64,000 nt of DNA from Athripsodes cinereus (taxonomy: Eukaryota > Arthropoda > Insecta > Trichoptera > Leptoceridae): NCBI GenBank assembly GCA_947579605.1, contig OX388327.1, positions 5,071,122-5,135,121 on the forward strand, written 5' to 3'. Made by a program: the position numbers and the translations under genes. Shown here one piece after another: positions 55,447-64,000 of this stretch; position 1 is the stretch's first letter; every line of letters starts with the position of its first letter. Under the pieces are notes generated by a model, which had not been told where the DNA came from, searched no databases, and worked only from the letters and a program-made list of their open reading frames with translations.

Positions 55447-55724
55447 TATAGTTGATTCAAATATATGGTATCTCTATTCCGTATGTCGCTACTGCAATGT
55501 ACTTGATGAATAATGGGGGTATCATACATATTTATTATCTCTACTGCAATAGGTCTATGTCAAAAAATTGTACTTTTCAATCAGTTGATGAATGTTGATT
55601 TATTGTGTGGCAATGTTTAATAAAAGTCTGTATTTTTGACATATGACCTATTGCTTTACCAGTGACAACAAATATAGACATAAATAACGTTTTCTACATT
55701 TTGAAATATTTGCCTAATAATCCA

Positions 55725-55955
55725 TCCATCTATACCATCACAGTATATTCCACATGTAGGGTAGGGTGCTTACAATAAACATGTAAGTTTTCCTGCTGAG
55801 ATCGCCTTGGCCAAAAGCTGTTATGGTCTCATTGCAGGGTAACATTGTTAACATAAGAAAAATTGTTTTCTTTGCGTTCCAATAAAAGTTAAGACATTCA
55901 GGATGGATGGCATACCTCATCGCTGAATTGAAGATGTTAAATGCCTTAAAAAGTG
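55725..55955 (+). repeat. Dispersed repeat family D, nearly full copy
   Basis: CTATACCATCACAGTATATT, CATGTAGGGTAGGGTGC, then AGTTAAGACATTCAGGATGG and CTCATCGCTGAATTGAAGAT. It is the most complete copy in the window. Confidence 0.65.
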
Positions 55956-56360
55956 ATGTTTTACAAATACCTGTCTTTTACAGGATATTTGGATATTTAT
56001 AGAAAACAGTGGGAGCCATATTCTTTACCAGGGCCTCCACGGTATAAAATTAGTGGACTAACTTGAAATATTATAAATTAAATAATTCAATATTGAGCCA
56101 TTCATATTTAGTTTACAAATTAACACGATCTATTCATAATTCTTTATTTTGAAAATAGAAAGCCTTTTTTGATGAAGTTGTCTATTCCTCTATATAGCAC
56201 TGTCTATGCGTAATTATTATTGCATTGTTATGTCTATTTCTGTTCTAGTACTTCTATGGTTTTTGTTGTCTGTGTATTGATTGCCCAGTTCCATAAACGA
56301 ACAAATCAAAATACAGTTTCAATGTTCTAGAATCAGTGTGATTTTGCTTCTACATCTCTC

Positions 56361-56753
56361 ATATCCTCCCTCTTCTGACTAACTGTCGTATCTGACATTT
56401 TTGGCGAAATCGAGTTATGATCACCAATGTGTATTTATTTATATGTGCCCTGCATGTTCTCACTGTAGATCACACCTGTAACTGTTACCGTTATCCTGGA
56501 ACAGCTTTCTGATTTGTTGTCGTATTTACGAATTACTCAAAATAAAATGTGTTGTCGTATCTACAAATTCCCGCAATTGCATCACAAAAATGATTCTGAG
56601 ATATATAAGAATACAAATGAAATAATTTAATATATTCACATTGTATCGTATAACTAGGAGAGACGAAAATATGCACGACAAAACACTAAAAACGCTCTCC
56701 TGAACAATTTACATCTTAGCAGATACGACTGTTAGTCAGAAGAGGGATGATAT
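56361..56753. mobile_element. MITE with 33-bp inverted repeats
   Basis: ATATCCTCCCTCTTCTGACT then AACTGTCGTATCTG at the left; mirrored at the right by CAGATACGACTGTTAGTCAG then AAGAGGGATGATAT. Two mismatches. About 393 bp, non-coding, superfamily unknown. Confidence 0.8.
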
Positions 56754-57448
56754 TAGATAAGCTAAAAACTTAATTTTGTAAATTTTTCAGCTGTTGGCTT
56801 ATGGAATAGGGTGATCAGTATAATGTATGTGCATGATTGATATTGTCTCTCTGTATGTTTATGTATTTTTGTATATATCTGTTTTTTCCACATAAATGTA
56901 TCATGTATATAAAACTAATCAAAACCAGTTATTGAAATGTTAAAATCAACAACAAACAACAAAATTATTGTGCTACAAACTGCATTTATCACTAAACAAC
57001 AAAATTCTTGTGCTGAAAACTTAATTTATCACTTGCTTAGTGTGGAAGTTAATCGCATTAATTTGAAACAATAATCTAAATGATAAGAATATGTTGCTGA
57101 CAGTATATAATCATTAAACTAATTGCAACATAAAACTTAAACCTATTATGTCACATATGCATTTTGTATCATTGTGCAAATTACCAATATTTTTTTATAT
57201 TATATTTTATGTATGTGTACATATCATTCGCCCAGGACTAACAACTCGTTATTCTTATATTCAGAGATAGGGTTTGTCAAACATTTAGTTATAGTCGACC
57301 TAAACGACAAACATATTTATTTATTTATTTTATTCTTCTTGCACATCATCATTTATGTAACAATATCAACAAAACAATTTACATACAAAATATGTGATGA
57401 TATGCAGTGGTGAAATCATCATTATATTAGTAATTTCTTCCATTTTTT

Positions 57449-57619
57449 AAAAAAAAAGATATATCTGGGTTTTGTTTTAAACCCAAATACAATCTTATAC
57501 ACCTTTCACAGTAAGCTAAAAGCTTGTGTCGTGAAAGGGGAGTTTGCTGGTACCTGGGATCGAACCATGGACCTCTTGAATATGAGGCCGAGACTCCACC
57601 TCTAGGCTACCGACAAACT
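57449..57619 (-). mobile_element. tRNA-related SINE (family B), copy 4
   Basis: The minus strand reads AGTTTGTCGGTAGCCTAGAG, contains ATGGTTCGATCCCAGGTACC (box B) and ends in the T/A tail. Confidence 0.75.
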
Positions 57620-59959
57620 AATATTTGTGTTTTTTATTTAAAAGTAATAAAATATTTGTGTTTTTTATTAAAAAAAAAAAAAAACAAAAACACATCCAAT
57701 TATAAGAATTTTTTGATTATGAAATTGAAACAATATCACTTTACATGTTAAAGTTAAAAAAAGTTATGTGTTGCCAGTTTGTCGTGCTAGGTTTTCGTGT
57801 TGCTAGTTTACGGAACTGGGTGATCTATATTACATATTATGTTTGGTAGTAGATATTATTGTTTTTCTTCCTGCACAATGTCAGCGTGTGCATATTGTTT
57901 ATGACATGTCAATATCAGCATGATTGCAATTGTATTTATTATTTATTTATCTATACACATTTGCATATTATAATGTGTTACAATTTGTACACAATTTGCA
58001 TTTGCGACAATTAAATAAATAAATAAATTTTTACTGGCCATTATTTTACACAAATACATATACAATAATACTCAATGTGACAATTAACAAAATTAGGCCA
58101 AAAGGCAAGACTAGGCTATTTGTAATGTATTCGATTTTGAGATGATGTATTGAGTTTTGAGAGACATTGTCTATCTATGATATATTTATTTATTAATTCA
58201 TTGATCAAACAAATAAATAAATCATTTTTTTTTCAAATATTAGTTTCTCAAAATGACTTTTAATATTTATTTATCATCATAATATATTAACACAATTAAT
58301 TATTAAATATACATTTTACATATTGTTATTATTATTGGACAACATTAAAGTCTCGTTTACTTGCCAAAGCACCTCAAGACACTATACAATAATTCATCAA
58401 TTCACATCATATCATAAATATAGATAAATACATAGATTAAATGAGAATCTCGGATACAGCTTGTTCAGACACTGGCTACTCATCTTGTTAGAGATGCTCT
58501 GATGATTGTTAACATTTAATATTCGCAAATGCAAATGTTGCCATTTTCTAATATATTAGAAGACAATAATTTCATTGTATATGTAGTAGTGTATTTTGTG
58601 TATGTATTAGTAGATCTATTGGTGTGACATAGACATTAATGCTGGACTGGAAATTTAAACTAAAAAGGGTAAAATTGTATTGGGCTTTATTTACCCAATT
58701 CAGTTTCAACTCAATTCTTCTTCTATTTCAATCAGTCTTAAACAATTCTTCTTCTATTTCAATCAGTCTTGAACAAGTCTAGATTGTACACATAGATTTC
58801 TATCTTCTCATCACAATTAAGGTCATTGGTGCATTTATAATACTATTGATACAGAATATATTGATAGTTAATACATTACAGATGCAATTTTTAAATGTTT
58901 CTCGATTAGTTTTGTGGAATTCAATCAATGATTATGAGCATAGAGCATCTTCTTCCCCTTGTCCTAGTTGGGTCGGGGGCCCATTGCGCCTACTCCTACT
59001 CACCTCCTCCAGAGATCCCTGTCCACCGCTGCTTCCAGGACCTCTGGCCACTCCAAACCAAGCCTTTCAACACACAAGTTTGACATCTGCCCTTGCCAGC
59101 TTCTTCTAGGGCAGCCCACCGGTCTTCTGCCCTCTCCCACAGCCTCCAAAGATCTAAGTGGTAGTCTGTCTTCTGGCTGCCAATGATTATGATTTTTATT
59201 AAATAAATCTCTGTATTTTCCACATACGTTTTCATAACAACTAATGTTCCTTTATCTTTTAAGTGAAGTTTTGGTTTCATAAACTAACTTTAGAGACATA
59301 AACTCAGTCCCCAGTAAATAATGGGTTTCCCACTCTTGTCTGTAAGTTTTCCACTGTCCTGTTAAAGGCAGGTGTTTATGAAACCTTACGTATAAGACAA
59401 TATTAACATTACAAATCGGCAATAAGGCATGCCACTCGTCATAAATGTCTAATTTTTTTATAAGCACAGAAAAGACAATCTCTAGTTTTTAGTTCGCTGT
59501 CTACTCCACTTGTAGTATATGCCTTAAGAGTACTGTACAGTAGAAATCAAACTGATAGTTACTTGGCAGTATCATAATATGACAGAAGCACCAACAAAAC
59601 AACTTAGCTAAATTTCAAGTTGTTTTTATTATCTATGAAAATTTGATTAGTGTTTCAATTTCCTATCCACCCAACGCAGAATCAGATGATAATATGTACA
59701 CCAATCAACGGATTTTTGTTAATAGATTTGTTAGTGATTTGGAATAGATGGGTAAATACAATTCACAATATTTGAAAATAAGTGCGTGTGAAACATCAAA
59801 ATTTTATTAATATTTTTGGAACCTAACATTATTGGTTTATATTTCTAGTCCATGCATTACAAATGTCATATTATGTGATGTGCACGTGGTGTAGGTATTA
59901 TAGTATCTGTAGTACATTTTGTATAAGGGTGTGTTTGTTTGTTTGGGTGTTTGTTGTAG
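57620..59959 (+). other. OSBP intron continued; GC-richer dispersed repeat at 58960-59180
   Basis: 58960-59180 is GC-rich (CTAGTTGGGTCGGGGGCCCA, CACCGCTGCTTCCAGGACCT) and resembles the end of a dispersed retroelement. The rest is AT-rich without a recognised exon. Confidence 0.4.
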
Positions 59960-60040
59960 GTGCGAGGGCGGGGGAGGGGGAGGAGGTCCGCACGTGCGCT
60001 CCCTCTCTCTACGCCGCAGACCACCAGCGCGACAGCGACG
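59960..60040 (+). CDS. Candidate GC-rich cassette exon
   Basis: An acceptor (GTTTGTTGTAG ending 59959) and a consensus donor (GACG then GTGAGT) enclose 81 bp, a multiple of three, with many CpGs in an AT-rich region. All three frames are open. One reads AGEGEEVRTCAPSLYAADHQ then RDSDG and would join the first OSBP exon in phase if the AG at 59965-59966 is used. Whether it is an alternative OSBP exon or a chance GC patch is undecided. Confidence 0.3.
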
Positions 60041-60269
60041 GTGAGTCACAACAACACTATATATAACCATCTTACTCACTCATTCACATTGTATTGTCAT
60101 CGTTCTGTAATATCCTCAGCAACATTGTGTCTCATTCGCTCGCTCACTCACACACCCATACATCACATCGCAACGCATACACACAAACTAATGCATCATT
60201 AACAACTGGTTTCATAAAAATTATAAATATAAATTCAGCGAAACCAAAAGTTTCAATAATATTTTTTTT

Positions 60270-60395
60270 ACTTATTCATTCTTTCCTGTACATTAATTAT
60301 AAACAATTTCATATAATTTTTTTTTTAAATACAATCAGTATACGGGGTTCGAGTTTATCCCAAAGGTGTGATCATTTTCAACTAACCCAAATTAT
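60270..60395 (-). repeat. LINE-tail-like repeat (family C), copy 10
   Basis: TTATTCATTCTTTCCTGTAC, then GTTCGAGTTTATCCC and TTTTCAACTAACCCA. Confidence 0.6.
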
Positions 60396-60659
60396 GAAAT
60401 ATTAAAAGCGCTTTGTCGCTTCTAAGGTAAAAGTAATTATTAGCATAATGAGACATTTTTTATTGCATTTCAAAAGTTCAAACCACTATAAACAAGCTAG
60501 ATTTTCTGTGAATTCAATTTCGATAATAATTCTGTTGCGTTTCATACAAGAAATTTCACACTTTTACAATAATAGTGATTTATATTTCAAGTACAATTAG
60601 TGAAAAAACTTATTTTCAGCAAAAGTGTAGCTAGTGACTTTTTCCTTAACAACCCGTAT

Positions 60660-60835
60660 TGAGTTCGTCGGTAGCCTGGAGATAGAGTCTCAGCCTCGTG
60701 AACAAGGGGTCGGTGGTTCGATCCAGGTACCGGCAAACTCCCCTTTCACGACGCAAGTAGCTTACTGTGAAAGGTGTATAAGGTTGTATTTGGGTTTATA
60801 ACAAACAAAACCCAAATATATCTTTTTTTTTTAAA
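60660..60835 (+). mobile_element. tRNA-related SINE (family B), copy 5
   Basis: GAGTTCGTCGGTAGCCTGGA, GGTGGTTCGATCCAGGTACC, CTCCCCTTTCACGACGCAAG, then an A/T-rich tail. Confidence 0.8.
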
Positions 60836-61227
60836 AAAAAACCCATATTTGCTTGCAGCTCTGTAATTATTGTTTCAAAATTTTGATGCGATGCCGTATC
60901 TGGGAATCTTAAGAATCTGGGTTTTGGTCTTGAGCAACTGATCAATCGATGTCACCTTTATTTTTTTGTGAATTATCTGTTAAGACTCATTAAACTCACT
61001 ATGCTCCGTTATACTGAATTCAAATTTTTGTCTAATAGTTTAACAATTATTTGTATAACTATATATAATTTGCTAATGGTATATAATACTGGCTATCACA
61101 ATTCTGGAAATAGTGTGATAGAAATAGTGGTAGTAGTATTTGCAGTTTTTTTTAGGAATCCTTTTTAGAAAAGAAAGTTTTAAGTAACTCTTCCCCTTAG
61201 GATGTGAAAGTGCTCAGCAATTAGTAT

Positions 61228-61375
61228 TAATATATTTATTTATTTATTCTTTACTGTACATTGATCACAATATATACAATTTTCTAGTAAAATGCATTCA
61301 AATTAGATATAATCAATATGCAGAGGGAGAGTTTATCACTAATGCGCCGCTATCTCTTCCAACTAACACAATATT
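61228..61375 (-). repeat. LINE-tail-like repeat (family C), copy 11
   Basis: ATATTTATTTATTTATTCTT, TACTGTACATTGATCACAAT, then AGAGGGAGAGTTTATCAC and CTTCCAACTAACAC. Confidence 0.65.
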
Positions 61376-61489
61376 TAGTCATTGTTCATTGATTAAATAC
61401 ACAATCTTATGTGAAAATCAAGTGTTTCCAATTTTACAATTAATTTTTTTTATATTAAAATGGATTTTCACAACAACATTAACTTTTTT

Positions 61490-61664
61490 TTTTTTTAAAT
61501 AGATATATCAGGGTTTTGTTATAAACCCAAATACAACCTTATACACCTTTCACAGTAAGCTAAAAGCTTGTGTCGTGAAAGGGGAGTTTGCCGGCACCTG
61601 GGATCGAACCCCGGACCTCATGTTCATAAGGCCGAGACTCTACCTCCAGGCTACCGACGAACTC
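61490..61664 (-). mobile_element. tRNA-related SINE (family B), copy 6
   Basis: The minus strand reads GAGTTCGTCGGTAGCCTGGA and contains GGGGTTCGATCCCAGGTGCC. It is the least mutated head in the window and a good consensus reference. Confidence 0.8.
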
Positions 61665-62337
61665 AAACTATATACCTACTAATATTTTAACTATTGTATA
61701 TGATTGGTATTACATCCACTGGCTATCACATTTGTGGAAATAGAGTGATAGAAGTAGTAATAGTAGTATTTGCAGTTTTGTTTATTTATTCTATAGATTT
61801 TTTTAAAATAATTTATATTCAAATACAATTAGTTTTTGTAATATATAATTTAAATTGATGGCTTATATCTTGATTAAAGTGCGTTACGTTTCCTTCCAAA
61901 GACCATGATTATTTTTCTTTTATTATTATGCACTGGTTTTATGACGACAGCAACATCAAAACATTAGGATTGTCCAAAGACATTGTGCATAACAAGACTG
62001 CGCACTTCCTTGATAATACATGCCACCTGAGAGAGTAACTGTTAGAAAGCTTACTCTTTCTAACACATGGTTGCACTATATTTAATTGCTAAAATTATTT
62101 GATTTTATTATATACTGACAATATGTTAGAAAGGGGCACCACTCTATCAGGTACTATGTCGCATAATACACTTAAGAATATAAACCTAAATACGACAGAG
62201 GAAAGCATTTCTTTGCTTGAATCTAGTCAAAAGTGCACACTCTTGTGATGTATAATGTCATTGGGAATGTAATGGTGGGAGTTGATGACTCAGTTAGTGC
62301 AGAGTTGTAATTCTGATTGGAGGGGGCTTGTTCAATT
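61665..62337. other. No gene seen
   Basis: AT-rich. About 61715-61785 repeats sequence at about 61085-61150 (CTGGCTATCACA, then GTGATAGAA and GTAGTATTTGCAGTTTT), an imperfect direct duplication about 635 bp apart. Confidence 0.5.
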
Positions 62338-62430
62338 CTATTCCCTCACGCCGCATCCCAAGTTGGATAGGCAGAGAGAACGGAACGCCATGTAGCTTTG
62401 TCTCTACATACTTCTTTCGCCTCCTCTACA
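62338..62430 (+). repeat. Dispersed repeat family E
   Basis: TATTCCCTCACGCCGCATCC, GGCAGAGAGAACGGAACGCC and CATACTTCTTTCGCCTCCTC, matching 29798-29890. Confidence 0.7.
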
Positions 62431-62619
62431 TTTCTGAAATGTCTTCCCAAGAGAAACATTGAGAGGAAACTTATAGTAAAACTACATATTACCAAGATAA
62501 AAATGTACACAAATATTTGAAGATTTATAGATCCAGGCTCATTTTAAAAATAAGCACAATATCCGATATGTCTTTAAAATTAAAATAAGGGGACCCTAAT
62601 TTTCTCATTATATTATTTT

Positions 62620-62755
62620 GTTTTATTTATTTATTTATTTTTTACCGTACATTAATTACAAGCAATTTTACATAGAAATACAATTATTTTAAATAGAATC
62701 AGTATACAGAACGTGAATTTATTGCAGAGGTGCGATTTCTTCCAACTAACCCAAC
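62620..62755 (-). repeat. LINE-tail-like repeat (family C), copy 12
   Basis: TTTTATTTATTTATTTATTT, TTTACCGTACATTAATTACA, then CAGAACGTGAATTTATTGC and CTTCCAACTAACCCA. Confidence 0.6.
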
Positions 62756-63029
62756 TTTGTATAGTTATCGATGTTATTTTTTCCATTTGCTTATGAATTG
62801 AAATATACATAGTAGCAAAATCTTCTTCCCAGCTTGTCTGTATCAAATAGTTTTAGTTCAATATGTTTACTTCATATTAATCCTGCTTATAATCATCTTT
62901 GCATACAATAAATAGTTTTAAAAGTATCATTTAAACTCATTTGGTGGAAGTTTGTTGCTATAGATTTTAAGAGAGTACTTTTTAATTGTGTATGTAGTAC
63001 ATATAAACTTGTGTTTTGATGTATATATC

Positions 63030-63085
63030 TATACCATCACGTCTTATGCCACAAGTGGGGTAGCTGGTAGACTACCTACTAACTG
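63030..63085 (+). repeat. Dispersed repeat family D, left part
   Basis: CTATACCATCACGTCTTATG, CCACAAGTGGGGTAGCTGGT. Confidence 0.55.
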
Positions 63086-63155
63086 TAAGTAATAATCATT
63101 TGAGTTTTCCTCATCATGGAGTTCCGACAAAAAATGTCCCCCTAAAAACCAAGTA

Positions 63156-63693
63156 CAGTGAAACCTCTATCTATCGTTCCCCGAATAATTGTTTTCCCGT
63201 ATTTGTTGTTATTTTTTACAGTTCCGAATTAGTTTCATATAAAACATGTAAAAATATATCGCATCCATCGTTTCTCTATATGATTTTATCGCATTGACCC
63301 TTTAAATTACACAAAAAAATTCAAATATATTGTCAATAACATTGTAGAGCAAGCGAGAAAGAAAGAACGGTTTGTTGATTTTGTCGGCTGTCTTTTATGA
63401 TAGTACGTCAGCAGGTACAATAAAAAAGCAAATGACGATGAAACTGTATGATTTTGATCTTCATGCAGCTTTCTTTTTTATTTTGTTACTATATTTTTTA
63501 TTTCGACAAATTAATTTATAACTTTTGAAACATGTTTAATTTTTATAAAACCTATATACTGGTATGTACATAATATTAAACATTAAAATACATATTAATG
63601 AGATTTTTTCTATACTCCCGCATTCATTGTTTTCCCGCATCCATAGTTTATTTCAATAGGTCCCTTCAAAAACGATAGATAGAGGTTTCACTG
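63156..63693. mobile_element. pogo-like MITE with TA duplication
   Basis: CAGTGAAACCTCTATCTATC at the left is mirrored by GATAGATAGAGGTTTCACTG at the right. TA flanks both ends (63154-63155, 63694-63695). 538 bp, AT-rich, no transposase frame. Subterminal repeats TTTTCCCG and GTTTTCCCGCATCCATAGTT resemble one another. Confidence 0.85.
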
Positions 63694-63826
63694 TATACAT
63701 ATGCCATCGTGAGTATAAGATCTCTTTCAGCAATCGGGTTTGCAGCCATCCAGAATTCTATCCTGACAACTTTCTTATGTGCAGTTAGTCTGCTGGTTAC
63801 TCTACTTGTGCCATGATGGTATAGAT

Positions 63827-64000
63827 CAGTATTTCCCAAACTATGGGTCGCAACCCACCAGTTGGTCGTGAGCGAATATTGAGTAGACTCTAATGGACGA
63901 TTCGCCACCATATAAGACATGAGTAAAAAAATGTTGTTGGAGCAATGTTTGGAGAAAAAAATACTACTTGTTTTATATGTAATATTTTACAAATATTAAT
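63827..64000. mobile_element. Left end of a hAT element running off the window
   Basis: CAGTATTTCCCAAACTATGG followed by GTCGCAACCCACCAG is a typical hAT terminus. The right end lies beyond the window, so size and target duplication are unknown. Confidence 0.6.

Noticed and set aside
60094..60405. 103-codon plus-strand frame
   Set aside because: Low-complexity serine/histidine-rich sequence from CA-rich DNA running into a family C repeat.

Overview
This is an AT-rich, intron-rich, transposon-dense piece of an insect nuclear genome. I infer Lepidoptera (about 0.7) from lepidopteran-style Helitrons, tRNA-derived SINEs, very abundant hAT and pogo-type MITEs, and three conserved animal genes with short insect-like exons. 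There is no prokaryotic organisation, no CRISPR and no operon.

Host genes. (1) The terminal exon of an unidentified plus-strand gene lies at 1763-1904. (2) A complete nucleoredoxin gene lies on the minus strand (10175-15925, six exons, 462 aa, all splice phases agree, WCPPC active site). (3) A complete EME1 gene, the non-catalytic partner of the MUS81 structure-specific nuclease, lies on the minus strand (40895-47209, nine exons, 550 aa, all phases agree). (4) The first coding exon of an oxysterol-binding protein (start of the PH domain) lies on the plus strand at 47578-47720. It is head-to-head with EME1 across 368 bp, and its first intron appears to fill most or all of the rest of the window. 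Weaker gene evidence: a small first exon at 17638 preceded by an RFX X-box-like palindrome at 17533, a phase-compatible internal exon at 33705-33954, a kinesin-like exon at 29012, a minus-strand coding-like exon at 3130-3426, and a GC-rich cassette-like exon at 59960.

Mobile DNA fills most of the remainder. A full IS630-Tc1-mariner-type element (4188-6901, TA target duplication, TIRs, uninterrupted 429-aa transposase with DD82E spacing) is the best preserved. A decayed two-gene element at about 19945-22180 combines SAP/YqaJ-nuclease fragments on one strand and a THAP-transposase on the other, which fits the ISL2EU type. A 5'-truncated R1-like LINE (25837-27422, 13-bp target duplication) sits inside a TIR MITE. 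RTE-like and jockey-like LINE fragments lie at 37253-38071, 39700-39957 and 43748-43879. A hAT deletion derivative at 53273-53881 keeps only the C-terminal dimerisation region. Two Helitrons of opposite orientation lie at 54087-54580 and 54831-55446. hAT MITEs with 8-bp target duplications occur at 7383, 13623/13855 and 23828, and pogo-like MITEs with TA duplications at 23257 and 63156. Six copies of one tRNA-related SINE and about twelve copies of a short LINE-tail-like repeat are scattered throughout.

I do not see a demonstrably new biological system. The items most worth following are the X-box gene model, the intact DD82E element with a satellite growing out of its stop codon, the ISL2EU-like composite, and the EME1 N-terminus with SUMO-interaction-like motifs.
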